From the NCBI RefSeq assembly GCF_022049065.2, contig NZ_CP095743.1:2433001-2497000 (forward strand): 64,000 nucleotides of DNA, in the 5' to 3' direction. Both the position numbers and the translations under genes were made by a program. The stretch's first letter is position 1. Every line of letters starts with the position of its first letter. Under the pieces are notes generated by a model. It ran no database searches. It was not told where the DNA came from and saw only the letters and a list, made by a program, of their open reading frames with translations. Source of the DNA: Niallia sp. Man26 (GTDB taxonomy: Bacteria; Bacillota; Bacilli; Bacillales; Cytobacillaceae). Positions 1 through 8,974 of the stretch are shown here, piece by piece.

Positions 1-471
1 CAATTCCCTTTTGAACCGAGAAAAAACAATCCTGAAAAGCAAGCGCCGTTTCAGTTAATAAAAAAATCCATGAATCAATTTTTCCAAGAAAGACCTGTTA
101 AGAATTTCCTGCAGTCAATGGATGAATTCTTTAGCAATCCCTTTCCCAATATGTCCTTCCCCGTTTCTGTCAACGAAACAGCAGATGAACATATAATAAA
201 AGCGGAGCTTGCAGGTATTAATAAAGAGCAAATTCATCTTGATGTATTTGATTATCGTTTAACAATCAGTGTCACCCATTTAGAATTAGTGCAAGAGGAG
301 AATGAAAACCAGCAACTCGTTCATAAAAGCCAAACTTACAAAAAAAGCTCCCGAACAATCGCTCTTCCCTATATTATTGATGAAAAGAAAGTGAAAGCTT
401 CCTATCAGAACGGTCTTTTAACAATACGAGTCAAAAAACAAAAAGGTAAAAAAATAAATATCCTTTCATAA
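1..471 (+). CDS. Hsp20/alpha-crystallin family small heat shock protein, 5' end outside window
   Basis: Small heat shock chaperone of the Hsp20 type, expected to hold unfolding proteins in the cytoplasm as an oligomer. The alpha-crystallin domain runs from about the PVSVNETADEHIIKAEL segment to the end and includes the family-typical NGLLTIRV near the C-terminus. An ATG at 70 would give 133 residues, but it lacks a convincing ribosome binding site and the frame stays open without a stop from base 1, with protein-like composition (..PFEPRKNNPEKQAPF..). I therefore infer that the true start lies left of the window and the gene is partial here. The family is firm from the domain; the length is not known. 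Confidence 0.8.
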   Translation, partial: QFPFEPRKNNPEKQAPFQLIKKSMNQFFQERPVKNFLQSMDEFFSNPFPNMSFPVSVNETADEHIIKAELAGINKEQIHLDVFDYRLTISVTHLELVQEENENQQLVHKSQTYKKSSRTIALPYIIDEKKVKASYQNGLLTIRVKKQKGKKINILS

Positions 472-587
472 TAGATAACTGTTTTAGAGTAAAAATTTGA
501 ATTAGACGCATACTAAAGAATGTTCCATAAAGGATCATTCCTTTTTGGGCATTCCTTTTTCTTTAAATCCTGCTAAGAGGTGATTTG

Positions 588-740
588 ATGAGTTACAAAG
601 ATAATTTGGATCCTCATTCTGAGCTATTTCATCATAATTGGACTAGACCTAAACGTTCCAAGTCGCAAGTAAACGGGCATACGGAAATGTCTAGGAATAA
701 TCTTATCCTACGTCGAAATGCAAAAGCTAATCGCTGGTAA
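588..740 (+). CDS. YpzG-like small protein (50 aa)
   Basis: Encodes 50 residues starting MSYKDNLDPHSELFHHNW and containing TRPKRSKSQVNG, ending NAKANRW. It has a good ribosome binding site (AAGAGGTG, about 5 nt before ATG) and is followed at once by a strong terminator, which argues for a real gene despite its size. The HNWxxPKxxxSQVNG pattern matches my memory of the YpzG-like family found in spore-forming bacilli; function unknown. The protein is basic and has no membrane segment. The position beside yppG fits, since ypzG-type genes lie near yppG in B. subtilis. Family assignment is from recall and could be wrong. Confidence 0.55.
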   Translation: MSYKDNLDPHSELFHHNWTRPKRSKSQVNGHTEMSRNNLILRRNAKANRW

Positions 741-757
741 GGTGAAAAGAAAAAGCA

Positions 758-787
758 AAAACTTGCTGCAAATCTGCAGCAAGTTTT
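758..787. terminator. Bidirectional terminator between ypzG-like gene and yppG
   Basis: Perfect hairpin of about 13 bp (AAAACTTGCTGCA with a 4-nt AATC loop) followed by a T run on the plus strand and preceded by an A run, so it can serve both converging genes. Confidence 0.85.
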
Positions 788-800
788 TTTTCACAGATGA

Positions 801-1328
801 CTATACTTTAAATATTCCTCCAACACCTTTGACAACTCCTGTTACTTGGTTCATGGCGTTCATCATCATTCCAGCTGTATCTAGCATCTTATTGAAGTCT
901 AAGGACCCGTCCTGTGATTTAAATGAGTTCATAAAGCCTTTGAAATTGCCTTGTTTTTTCTGGTTAAACGATTGTTTCGGATATGGATTCATATACTGCT
1001 GGTGCATGCTTTGCTGCATCATCGGCTGATACATTTCTTCTTGCTGGTGAAGCGGGTTTTGAAACACATTTTGGGTATTTGGCTTATAAGCATTTTGCGG
1101 ATGAAAATAGCTTTGCTCATAACCGCCAAAAGCTTGATGCTGCTGGTTCACATCATTACCGTAATACCCTGGATAATGCTGATTCATCATTGGGTTCCAT
1201 CCTTGATTCATATATGGATTAAATGTACGGTCAAACGTTTGGACGTTTTGGGGGTGAGAAGCATAGCCGTTCATATAAGCACGCCCACTGTTTGTTAAAT
1301 GTCCATGCATATTTATGTTTTGATGCAT
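801..1328 (-). CDS. yppG: YppG family spore coat-type protein
   Basis: 175-residue protein very rich in Gln, Asn, Met, Tyr, His and Pro over its first 120 residues, a composition typical of spore coat proteins. The conserved YppG C-terminus is visible: GSLDFNKMLDTAGMMMNAMNQV followed by a Gly/Val-rich tail ending IFKV. No enzymatic motif. The start ATG at 1328 follows a strong AGGAGGGG ribosome binding site. In B. subtilis yppG is likewise near recU-ponA and yppE. Role in the coat is inferred from composition and family name only; no experimental function is known to me. yppF, which sits between yppE and yppG in B. subtilis, is not seen here. Confidence 0.75.
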   Translation of the reverse strand: MHQNINMHGHLTNSGRAYMNGYASHPQNVQTFDRTFNPYMNQGWNPMMNQHYPGYYGNDVNQQHQAFGGYEQSYFHPQNAYKPNTQNVFQNPLHQQEEMYQPMMQQSMHQQYMNPYPKQSFNQKKQGNFKGFMNSFKSQDGSLDFNKMLDTAGMMMNAMNQVTGVVKGVGGIFKV

Positions 1329-1495
1329 ATATATCCCCTCCTATTCATGCAGCCCTCTTTTATCTTATGTATAAAATGCCTAGATGGTGCCTAACTGCTA
1401 AAAGGGAAAAGGAAGCAAAAAAAAATAATGCTCCTTATTTTGAGGCTGGTTTTATACAGCTTCATAAACGGCAGAAACATTATGGTTATCTTTTT

Positions 1496-1852
1496 TTACA
1501 GTCTGTCTAAAACAGTCTGTAAAATAAATTGCACTGATTTTGCTGAATCTAAAAATCTTTTTTTACTCGTCTCCTTGAAAAAGGCTTGTATCGAGATAAC
1601 CTCCAGATGATCAGAAGCTGTGCTTATTTGGCTTGGATGCAGATAAAGGGGTTTTTCTGTTTTCACCCACTCTTCAGCAAGATCCTTCCACTCGGCATTC
1701 CATTCTGCCACTTTATTGGCATATGGTCTGACAACCTCGTAAAAATCTTCGCTTTCTCCTGTCGATTTTACTTTTTGAAAGATGTCCACCAAGTAATTAG
1801 CACTTTCTTGTAATTCTTCTGTAAGCTCTTTTAAACGCTGAAAATTTGTCAT
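1496..1852 (-). CDS. yppE: YppE family protein (DUF1798)
   Basis: 118-residue, mostly helical soluble protein, close to the usual length (about 120). Recognised from the N-terminal MTNFQRLKELTEELQESANY region, the central EWNAEWKDLAEEW and the position next to yppD/yppC/recU. The family is a small four-helix bundle of unknown function. Start ATG at 1852 follows a GGAGTG ribosome binding site. No signal peptide or membrane segment. It is followed on the same strand by yppG, with 167 bases between; I see no yppF there. Confidence 0.75.
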   Translation of the reverse strand: MTNFQRLKELTEELQESANYLVDIFQKVKSTGESEDFYEVVRPYANKVAEWNAEWKDLAEEWVKTEKPLYLHPSQISTASDHLEVISIQAFFKETSKKRFLDSAKSVQFILQTVLDRL

Positions 1853-1902
1853 AGCTGCACTCCAATATAACGTAAAACATGTTTTTCTTTATTTTAGTGA
1901 AT

Positions 1903-2163
1903 TTATGATCCTAGTTCAAGTTTTAATGAAAGGCTGCTCATATACGGTTGGTGTTGATTATAATCTGATTCGTTTTGGGAAGTTAAGCATCTGTCTTCAA
2001 AGGAGGCCAACGCTCCTTCCAAGTGGTCGAGCGTTTGTTCATGCAGCATGATGTCGTTAGTCAAGGCAGTATTCCTATCCTGTAATAACTGGTCGAGTTC
2101 TACTAAGTCTTCCTGTATTCCTTCCAGTAAATTCATCAATTCCTCTTTATTATAAACAGACAT
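1903..2163 (-). CDS. Hypothetical coiled-coil protein at the yppD position
   Basis: 86-residue acidic protein starting MSVYNKEELMNLLEGIQEDL, predicted almost entirely helical with heptad-like Leu spacing over residues 8-55, suggesting a short coiled coil. The GGAGGGG site 6 nt before ATG and the tight spacing (50 nt) to yppE support a real gene. It occupies the place of yppD in the B. subtilis order (recU-yppC-yppD-yppE), but I cannot confirm sequence relatedness. Function unknown. Confidence 0.6.
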   Translation of the reverse strand: MSVYNKEELMNLLEGIQEDLVELDQLLQDRNTALTNDIMLHEQTLDHLEGALASFEDRCLTSQNESDYNQHQPYMSSLSLKLELGS

Positions 2164-2310
2164 CTAATCCCCTCCATGCTTATTGTGTATACTGATTTCT
2201 CTGTTTCCCTGTTAAGTCCTGCATGCCTGACAAAACTAGAAGGGATTCGTCAAAGAAAGCGGGAATTCTCCAATCGACCTTCTTCATTTCGACAGCAAAG
2301 CTTCTCTAGT

Positions 2311-3294
2311 TTAAAAAATGCCAGCAAGAAAAGTTTCTAGCTTTATCATCCTGTGAAGCTTTTCCTGTTTTCTTTTGTACCACTCTGTCATAGGCGCTAG
2401 TTCCACTTGGACACTGTCTTTTTTCCATTTGGCCTTCACTCTTGTATGAATACTCCAATCATTTCCGCTCGTTTCCTTTTGTATAAAAACAGGATAGCTC
2501 GTCCTAAGCATGGGCGTGTTTTTGCGGTGCCGAGGGTAAACATATTTTTCATAATCAGCCCGTGAACCTGTATGTGGTATATTTAGTGCAAATTGCAGAA
2601 AAGACTCATTTAGCCTTGTATTAAACAAAATGGCATATAATTCTTTGCCAAGCTGAATGCGGCGATCCAATGAGCTGAATGATGAGACACTCCTTCCATA
2701 TATGTCTCCATTAAGTGTTGGGAAAAACACGGAACTGAAATGCCAGAAATCTTGAAACCTATAGGCGAATGTATGAAAAACCTCTTTTTGGAACAGCTTA
2801 TTTTTAATGATTGGTTTTTCAATGACATTCTGTTCATTGATGATCAGGCTGAAGACAAGCCTTTTTTTATTCCCATACTGCCAATAATGCTGCCATTCCT
2901 TTTCCATAAAAGTGGAAACAGAAAAATATTTAAGTAAATGAAACATTGGCGCTCTTCTTTTCGTCGAATACTCATAGAGAAGCAGCTGTGGGTATGCATC
3001 TTGAAAAATCATCCAGTTTGCCCGTTCATACGTAGCAAATAAATTGAGGCGAGTTTTCTCGTTTAAAGACAAGGGAAACCAGCTTCCAGCCAAGTCGCAC
3101 ATATTCCAGCCCGCATTCCTTGACACGAGGCTTGCAAGGAGTGACCATTGGATTTCTTTATTCATGGTATAATATTCGAGATAACTGTCTGTTCTCGTAA
3201 TATTATCTAAGTTATTTTTTTCTGTTAAACAGCGTATGTCTTTTATTAGCTCCTTCTCTTCAGTTGATAAGAAATGCTCATTTATACCTACCAC
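2311..3294 (-). CDS. yppC: YppC-like DUF2515 family protein
   Basis: About 327 residues of unknown biochemical function. Recognised as the DUF2515/YppC family from position divergent to recU and from the segments SLLASLVSRNAGWNMCDL and FATYERANWMIFQDAYPQLL. No membrane segments or catalytic motif seen. The longest frame starts with a GTG at 3303, but that codon is part of the AGAGGTG ribosome binding site; the GTG at 3294 (MVGINEHFL) lies 6 nt downstream of it and is the better start. Shares an upstream region of under 100 bases with recU. Confidence 0.75.
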   Translation of the reverse strand: MVGINEHFLSTEEKELIKDIRCLTEKNNLDNITRTDSYLEYYTMNKEIQWSLLASLVSRNAGWNMCDLAGSWFPLSLNEKTRLNLFATYERANWMIFQDAYPQLLLYEYSTKRRAPMFHLLKYFSVSTFMEKEWQHYWQYGNKKRLVFSLIINEQNVIEKPIIKNKLFQKEVFHTFAYRFQDFWHFSSVFFPTLNGDIYGRSVSSFSSLDRRIQLGKELYAILFNTRLNESFLQFALNIPHTGSRADYEKYVYPRHRKNTPMLRTSYPVFIQKETSGNDWSIHTRVKAKWKKDSVQVELAPMTEWYKRKQEKLHRMIKLETFLAGIF

Positions 3295-3386
3295 AAAAGA
3301 CACCTCTTTTTCAGAAATTATGTTATATTGTTTGTTGTTATCATGAAGTTATTCTTTCTTAGGGTTAAAAGCTGCGAGGTGAAAAT

Positions 3387-3992
3387 GTGAAACTTCATTA
3401 TCCAAACGGAAAAAAGTATATACCTAAATTAAAAACGAACAGCTCCGCCAGCAAAAAGCACAGCTACAGCAACCGGGGCATGACACTTGAAGAAGATATC
3501 AACATAACAAACCAATACTACTTAGAACTGGGCAAAGCAGTCATCCACAAAAAGCCAACTCCATTACAAATCGTAAAGGTTGACTACCCGAAAAGAAGCG
3601 CGGCAGTCATAAAAGAGGCTTACTTTAAACAGGCATCTACAACAGACTATAATGGGGTATATAAAGGCAAATACATTGATTTTGAGGCTAAGGAAACAAA
3701 GCACGGGACCTCTTTTCCCCTGAATAACTTCCATGACCACCAAATCAAACATATGCGGTCTGTTTGTGACCAAAATGGAATCTGTTTTGTAATTATTCGA
3801 TTTTCTTCATCAGATGAGATATTCTATTTAGAGGCAGAAAAGCTCTTCATTTATTGGGATAGAATGCTAGATGGAGGAAGAAAGTCCATAACGAAGGAAG
3901 AGCTAATAAACACTGCCCATCCGATAGCACTTGGCTTTCAGGCGAGGATTGACTATATTAGAGTAATAGATTATCTTTATAGCTTCGATTAA
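3387..3992 (+). CDS. recU: Holliday junction resolvase RecU
   Basis: Cleaves four-way DNA junctions during recombinational repair and chromosome segregation, working with RuvAB and RecA; cytoplasmic dimer. 201 residues, close to the B. subtilis 206. The catalytic PD-(D/E)xK core is visible as [19 protein letters not shown], giving metal ligands Asp87 and Glu100 and the catalytic Lys102. The N-terminal basic stretch ([13 protein letters not shown]) matches the family. GTG start at 3387 with GAGGTG six bases before it. Followed by ponA 47 bases downstream, the conserved recU-ponA operon that ties repair of segregation problems to cell-wall synthesis. Confidence 0.97.
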   Translation: MKLHYPNGKKYIPKLKTNSSASKKHSYSNRGMTLEEDINITNQYYLELGKAVIHKKPTPLQIVKVDYPKRSAAVIKEAYFKQASTTDYNGVYKGKYIDFEAKETKHGTSFPLNNFHDHQIKHMRSVCDQNGICFVIIRFSSSDEIFYLEAEKLFIYWDRMLDGGRKSITKEELINTAHPIALGFQARIDYIRVIDYLYSFD

Positions 3993-4039
3993 GCGATATC
4001 TTTGTTGTTTGTTTTTGGAAAAGAAAGGTAGGAACTAGT

Positions 4040-6763
4040 ATGACAGATAAATACCAAACGAGAGAGGAGCGGCGCAGGCAGCTCCAATCGGCGAATACTA
4101 AAAAAACGAAGGAGAAAAAGCCTAAAGATAAAAAGCAAAAGAACAAAAAAGGCGCCAAGCAGATCTTTAAACGGATTTTCCTTGTGCTGATCAGCCTTGG
4201 TATAGTCGGCATTATTGCAGGCGGCATCACATTTGCTGTCATGGTGAAGGATGCTCCGGAGCTTGATGAAAGCGTCTTAAAGGACTCCATCTCTTCAACT
4301 ATCTATGACAAGGATGATAACCCTATTGAGAAGATTGGGGCTGTTAACAGAGATTATGTCCAATATGAAGATATCCCAGACCTTGTGAAAAATGCGGTTA
4401 TCGCAACAGAAGACTCCCGATTCTTTGAGCATCATGGAATTGATCCAATCCGTTTAGGCGGTGCGGTTATCGCGAACTTCACCAACGGTTTTGGTTCAGA
4501 AGGTGCAAGTACAATCACACAGCAGGTTGTAAAGAACTTCTTCTTCAACCAGCCGCAAAAAACGCTGTCGCGTAAAGCGCAGGAAGCATGGCTTGCCATT
4601 CAGCTTGAACGCAAGTATACAAAGCAGGAAATCTTCGAAATGTATGTAAACAAGATTTTCATGTCTGAGAATATGAGCGGAATTAAAACTGCGGCAAAGG
4701 TATATTTTGACAAAGAACTAGATGAGCTGACATTGCCAGAAGCAGCGACGCTTGCCGGAATGCCACAGGCACCGAACGCTTATAATCCGTTCAAAAACCC
4801 GGACCGTGCTGAACAGCGTCGCAATATCGTCTTGTCGCTGATGAACCAGCATGGATATATATCAGAAGCGGAAATGAAAGAAGCTCAGGCAACACCGCTT
4901 GCAGACTCTCTTGTAGCGGAAGATAACAGAGAAACGTCTGATATGAAATACGATCCATACATTAAGCAAGTCATTGCGGAAATTGAAGAAAAATACCCAG
5001 ATGTCAATGTATATACAGACGGATTGGAAATTCATACAACTTTAGATACGAAAGCTCAAGATTATGTAGATCAGGTGATGTATGAAGGCAATGTCGTTGA
5101 ATTCCCGGATGAGGAGTTCCAAGCAGGGATTACATTGCTTGATACGAAAACAGGCGGCATTCTCGCACTTGGCGGCGACCGTGATCCTGATGTGAAGCTC
5201 GGCTTCAACTATGCAACAGAAAATCCGCGTCAGCCTGGTTCGACTATTAAACCGATCCTAGACTATGGTCCAGCAATAGAATATTTAAAATGGGGCACAT
5301 ATGAAACGATTGAGGATAAACCGACAACGTATAATGATGCTGCCAAAACACCAATCAATAACTTTGATAATAAGTTTCTTGGTTCAATGTCCATCCGTGA
5401 GGCGTTGGCAAGATCCAGAAACATCCCGGCATTAGAAGCATTCCGTGCAGCTGGTGCTGATAATGCGAAAGAGTTTGCCAACAACTTGGGTATCCCTCTT
5501 AAGAACGCATATGAATCCTATTCAATTGGAGGAATCGGCGGGGAAGATAAAGGGATTACCACACTTCAGCTTGCAGGTGCATACAGTGCTTTTGGTAATG
5601 AAGGTGTATACAATACCCCTCATGCTGTTCGCTACTTTAAGCTGAATGATGGCACGAAAATCAATATGGAGCCAGAATCTGAAGTGGCCATGCAGGATTA
5701 CACAGCGTTTATGATTACAGATATGCTGAAAAGTGTTGTTAACTCAGCATATGGCACAGGATCTACTGCTAATATTCCAGGCTTGCCGCTGGCAGGAAAA
5801 ACTGGTACGACAAACTATTCATCTGATGAGATGCAAAAATATGGAATTCCGGCCGGTGCGTCACCTGATGCCTGGTTCGCAGGATATACAACGAATTACA
5901 CGATGGCCGTCTGGACTGGATACGCTGAGAGGAAAAATTACTTGCGCTCCAATACTGTCAGCAATGACCAGCGGATTGCCCAGCTGCTATTTAAAAACAT
6001 CATGCAATATATTTCGCAGGATGTAGAAACAGCTGATTTCAAAATGCCTGACAGCGTGGAAAAAGTCAGCATCGAAAAAGGCACATATCCAGCACGACTT
6101 GCGAGCAGCTACACGCCAAGCAGTCAAATCATGACTGAATATGCGGTCAAAGGCAATATCGTCCAGAAAGTATCTGAGAAATACAATAAGCTCGATCCAG
6201 CTAAAAATGCTAAAGCTTCCTATGATAAAGACAATGATCAAGTAAATGTGTCTTGGAGCTACGGTGATACAAGTGATGTGAAGTTTGATGTAAGTGTCAG
6301 CATTAACGGCGGCGCTTCTGAACAGCTTACAACAACATCTGATACGAGCATTAAGATTGCCAAACCAGATCCTGACAGCACGTATTCATTCACCATTACA
6401 GCTAAGAGCGGTGACATGACAAGCGACGCTGTATCAGCATCGGTCAAAATTCCTGCCAAGGTGGAAGAACAGCCTGCAGAGGAAGAAAATGAAACAGTTG
6501 ACGATGGCCAAACGACCGATGATGAAAATACAGGTGAAGAGGAAACCGACAACAGCAACAATGAAAATGGCAATAACGGTAATGGTAATGGTAACAACAA
6601 TAATAATGGCAACGGTAATGGTAACAACGGCAATAACTCAGATGAGGAAGCAGATGAAAACGAACCTGACGAAAACGAGCCTGATGAGAATGAGGCGGAT
6701 GAGTCCACACAGTCAGATGATTCTTCTGCAGACCAATCAGAGCAAAGCGCCACAACGCCATAA
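4040..6763 (+). CDS. ponA: Class A penicillin-binding protein 1A/1B (PonA)
   Basis: Bifunctional peptidoglycan synthase, anchored in the membrane with its enzymatic part outside. 907 residues. Order: basic Lys-rich cytoplasmic tail (1-46), one membrane helix (about 47-69), glycosyltransferase domain with the EDSRFFEHHG motif (Glu124), transpeptidase domain with STIK (Ser401, Lys404), SRN (Ser459) and KTGTT (Lys587), then a fibronectin type III-like module (about 720-800) and a long acidic tail made of Asn/Gly/Glu/Asp repeats. The tail is low-complexity and probably disordered. All catalytic residues are present. Second gene of the recU operon; ends at a terminator. Confidence 0.97.
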   Translation: MTDKYQTREERRRQLQSANTKKTKEKKPKDKKQKNKKGAKQIFKRIFLVLISLGIVGIIAGGITFAVMVKDAPELDESVLKDSISSTIYDKDDNPIEKIGAVNRDYVQYEDIPDLVKNAVIATEDSRFFEHHGIDPIRLGGAVIANFTNGFGSEGASTITQQVVKNFFFNQPQKTLSRKAQEAWLAIQLERKYTKQEIFEMYVNKIFMSENMSGIKTAAKVYFDKELDELTLPEAATLAGMPQAPNAYNPFKNPDRAEQRRNIVLSLMNQHGYISEAEMKEAQATPLADSLVAEDNRETSDMKYDPYIKQVIAEIEEKYPDVNVYTDGLEIHTTLDTKAQDYVDQVMYEGNVVEFPDEEFQAGITLLDTKTGGILALGGDRDPDVKLGFNYATENPRQPGSTIKPILDYGPAIEYLKWGTYETIEDKPTTYNDAAKTPINNFDNKFLGSMSIREALARSRNIPALEAFRAAGADNAKEFANNLGIPLKNAYESYSIGGIGGEDKGITTLQLAGAYSAFGNEGVYNTPHAVRYFKLNDGTKINMEPESEVAMQDYTAFMITDMLKSVVNSAYGTGSTANIPGLPLAGKTGTTNYSSDEMQKYGIPAGASPDAWFAGYTTNYTMAVWTGYAERKNYLRSNTVSNDQRIAQLLFKNIMQYISQDVETADFKMPDSVEKVSIEKGTYPARLASSYTPSSQIMTEYAVKGNIVQKVSEKYNKLDPAKNAKASYDKDNDQVNVSWSYGDTSDVKFDVSVSINGGASEQLTTTSDTSIKIAKPDPDSTYSFTITAKSGDMTSDAVSASVKIPAKVEEQPAEEENETVDDGQTTDDENTGEEETDNSNNENGNNGNGNGNNNNNGNGNGNNGNNSDEEADENEPDENEPDENEADESTQSDDSSADQSEQSATTP

Positions 6764-6764
6764 T

Positions 6765-6803
6765 AAAAAAATCGTTCTCCTTTTGAAGGGGAACGATTTT
6801 TTA
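6765..6803. terminator. Bidirectional terminator, ponA / ypoC
   Basis: Inverted repeat AAAAATCGTTC...GAACGATTTTTT just after the ponA stop and just before the end of converging ypoC; T tracts occur on both strands. Confidence 0.85.
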
Positions 6804-7313
6804 TTTGCGTTTAATCATTTTTATCGCAAACTGTTTTTCCAGTTCTTTAAACAGCTCATCCAGCTGGCGGTAGGAATGGTAGCCTCCAGGTCTTGATAAA
6901 ATAAAGGTAAGCCTCTCTTCTGCATTAAAGGGCTTAACCGACAGCTCGTTTGCAATAAGGCCCTTTTGCAGATGAACAGGACTGTCATTCGTCCAGTACA
7001 AACATTCAAGGAAAAGACGGACCCCTGTTTTGACTGTACGTACGGTTACGTCCTTATCTTTTTTTTGAATCGCAGCCTCTATCTCTGTCCTTTTTTCTTT
7101 CCAAAGATTAAAAATGGCTGTTATACAAGCTTTTTGCTCGTCAGGATGCCATGGGTAAAGAGTGTTCAGCCCGTGGTAATAAGCTGCCTCATGCATAAAA
7201 GGCCGATTTACTTGAAAGCTTTCCGTATCATACACCTCTAGCTTCCCTTCTTTCGGATCAAGAGCAATATGCTTAATTTCCGCAGGAATATCCACTATAA
7301 CGAGACTTGTCAT
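6801..7313 (-). CDS. ypoC: YpoC family protein
   Basis: About 170 residues, unknown function. Helical, with a Trp/Tyr-rich middle (HGLNTLYPWH, CLYWTND). Identified by its place directly after nth and before ponA, as in B. subtilis. A longer frame exists to 7376, but the ATG at 7313 overlaps the nth stop codon as ATGA, the normal sign of translational coupling, so I chose that start (MTSLVIVDIPAEI). No signal peptide or membrane helix. Confidence 0.75.
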   Translation of the reverse strand: MTSLVIVDIPAEIKHIALDPKEGKLEVYDTESFQVNRPFMHEAAYYHGLNTLYPWHPDEQKACITAIFNLWKEKRTEIEAAIQKKDKDVTVRTVKTGVRLFLECLYWTNDSPVHLQKGLIANELSVKPFNAEERLTFILSRPGGYHSYRQLDELFKELEKQFAIKMIKRK

Positions 7314-7969
7314 ACAAGGACACCGGCCTTTTTCATTCTTTTTTTGCCTTCTCTGCATTCTGTCAGCAGCGGACAAGCCTCACATTGAGGATTTTGGGCT
7401 TTACAATGGTATCTGCCGAAGAATATCATGCGATGATGAGTGACTGACCATTCTTCTTCTGGTACCTTTTTCATCAGCGCTTTCTCTACCTCAAGAACAG
7501 AGTCCTTCCAGCGGCAAAAACCAAGCCTTTTACTTACCCTTTCCACATGTGTATCAACAGCAATTGCCGGAATATTATAGGCAACAGACACAACAACATT
7601 TGCGGTCTTTCTTCCTACCCCAGGAAGATTAATTAATTCATCCCTGTCTTTCGGCACTTCGCCATTATAGTTCTCCAGTAGCATTTGGCACAGCTTTTGG
7701 ATATTTTTCGCCTTGTTTCGAAATAGGCCAATAGACCGAATATCATTTTGAAGCTCTTCTAACGGAACACTCAAATAATCTTCTGGCGTTTTATATTTCT
7801 GAAACAAGTTTTTCGTAACCTTATTAACTAGTGCATCCGTACATTGTGCAGATAAAGCAACTGCAATGACTAATTCAAACGGATTTGCATGGACAAGCTC
7901 GCAATGTGCTTCTGGGAACATTTCGCCCATCACATCAAGACAATGTCTAATCTGATCTTTTTTCAACAT
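7310..7969 (-). CDS. nth: Endonuclease III (DNA glycosylase/AP lyase)
   Basis: Removes oxidised pyrimidines from DNA and nicks at abasic sites in base-excision repair. 219 residues, the normal size. The helix-hairpin-helix motif LPGVGRKTAN carries the catalytic Lys121; the catalytic Asp139 is in AVDTHVERV. The C-terminal [4Fe-4S] cluster ligands are Cys189, Cys196, Cys199 and Cys205 with the family 6-2-5 spacing. Translationally coupled to ypoC downstream. In B. subtilis it follows dnaD; here a terminator-like hairpin lies between the two. Confidence 0.97.
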   Translation of the reverse strand: MLKKDQIRHCLDVMGEMFPEAHCELVHANPFELVIAVALSAQCTDALVNKVTKNLFQKYKTPEDYLSVPLEELQNDIRSIGLFRNKAKNIQKLCQMLLENYNGEVPKDRDELINLPGVGRKTANVVVSVAYNIPAIAVDTHVERVSKRLGFCRWKDSVLEVEKALMKKVPEEEWSVTHHRMIFFGRYHCKAQNPQCEACPLLTECREGKKRMKKAGVLV

Positions 7970-8059
7970 GTTCTTCAGCCCTTTTTGCTAGTTTTCGCCA
8001 AAGAGATGCTCTTTGGCTCACATGATTTTTCCATATAATAGTTTGATAGTTCACACAAG

Positions 8060-8111
8060 AAAAGACTGTCATTCTTATTTTCCTTTAAGAAAAGAGAATT
8101 TTAACAGTCTC
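8060..8111 (-). terminator. Terminator after dnaD
   Basis: Arms AGACTGT (8104-8110) and ACAGTCT (8063-8069) with an extra inner ATTCT/AGAAT pairing, followed on the minus strand by TTTTC. It lies just past the dnaD stop and would partly separate dnaD from nth. Confidence 0.6.
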
Positions 8112-8118
8112 TAAAATG

Positions 8119-8817
8119 TTACTGTTCCAGCCAATTGTAAAAGGGAACAGACTTTGTTGGTGCTTCTTCCTGCTCCTTGTTGCTGTTTTGAAAAGAACGG
8201 AACTTCTTTCCGTGGCTTTTGGCCTGCTGTATTGTCTTAATACCGTTTTTCTTCCACTCAAATAATATTCGGTCAATATAGCGGAAGTTCAGTTTCCCAG
8301 AAATAACAGCCTCTTTTAAGGCAGCTTTAATGATGACTGTATCATGGTGATCATCGTCAATCCACATACCTAAAGTCTCAATTTCAAACGGCGAAAGCGG
8401 TCTGCCGAACTCTTGTTCAAAGCATGTGTAAAGATCTGTTTCTTTTTTCTGATCGAGCACTGCTTCTTCTTTTTTATCTGCAGCCAAATATTCATCAATC
8501 AGCTTTTCCCACAGCGGTTCTACAGAATAACGCTCAAAGCGGATGCCATGATCATTTTCGCCGTCCATAATAGCGATATATCCTCGGCGAATAAGCTGAC
8601 TTAGCAGTTCATGACATTCCACTGCATCAATAGACATATTTGCTGCAATTTCTGTCGGAGTCGGAAATTCATTTCCTTTATCTAAAAAAGCAAGAACTTG
8701 AAGCAAAAGAACTAGTTCCTTTTCATTAAGTTTAAGTGCATGATAATGGGTTAGAAGTGTGGTTGGAATATGGATGTTTCCTTCTTGGAGCCATTTTAGC
8801 ATAACTGATTTATTCAT
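8119..8817 (-). CDS. dnaD: DNA replication initiation/restart protein DnaD
   Basis: Primosomal protein that helps load the replicative helicase with DnaB and DnaI at oriC and at PriA restart sites. 232 residues, as in B. subtilis. The N-terminal winged-helix part (about 1-100) includes TPTEIAANMSIDAVECHELLSQLIRRGY. The C-terminal DnaB/DnaD domain (about 125-200) carries the conserved YIDRILFEWKKNGI helix used in DNA binding. Start ATG follows TAGAGGTG. Gene order asnS-dnaD-nth is conserved. Confidence 0.95.
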   Translation of the reverse strand: MNKSVMLKWLQEGNIHIPTTLLTHYHALKLNEKELVLLLQVLAFLDKGNEFPTPTEIAANMSIDAVECHELLSQLIRRGYIAIMDGENDHGIRFERYSVEPLWEKLIDEYLAADKKEEAVLDQKKETDLYTCFEQEFGRPLSPFEIETLGMWIDDDHHDTVIIKAALKEAVISGKLNFRYIDRILFEWKKNGIKTIQQAKSHGKKFRSFQNSNKEQEEAPTKSVPFYNWLEQ

Positions 8818-8904
8818 TGTAACACCTCTAATCTAGTATAGCATACAAAAGGGTACTGCTTGTATCGTGGATATACAGGCAATTGAAGGAAACACAAGTG
8901 TCCT

Positions 8905-8963
8905 TCTAAAAAAACGAAAGGGAGAATGCATGGATCATCTCTAATCGATGCATTCTTCCCTTT
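8905..8963 (-). terminator. Terminator after asnS
   Basis: Long hairpin with arms AAAGGGAGAATGCAT (8917-8931) and ATGCATTCTTCCCTTT (8948-8963), followed on the minus strand by a run of seven T (complement of 8907-8913). Sits just past the asnS stop. Confidence 0.88.
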
Positions 8964-8974
8964 TATGTTTATTA

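Noticed and set aside
951..1298. Plus-strand frame of 115 residues opposite yppG
   Set aside because: Antisense shadow of the His/Gln/Met-rich yppG; no ribosome binding site.
6259..6753. 164-residue Ser/Leu-rich minus-strand frame within ponA
   Set aside because: It is the reverse complement of the repetitive Asn/Asp/Glu tail of PonA; repeats produce long open antisense frames by chance.
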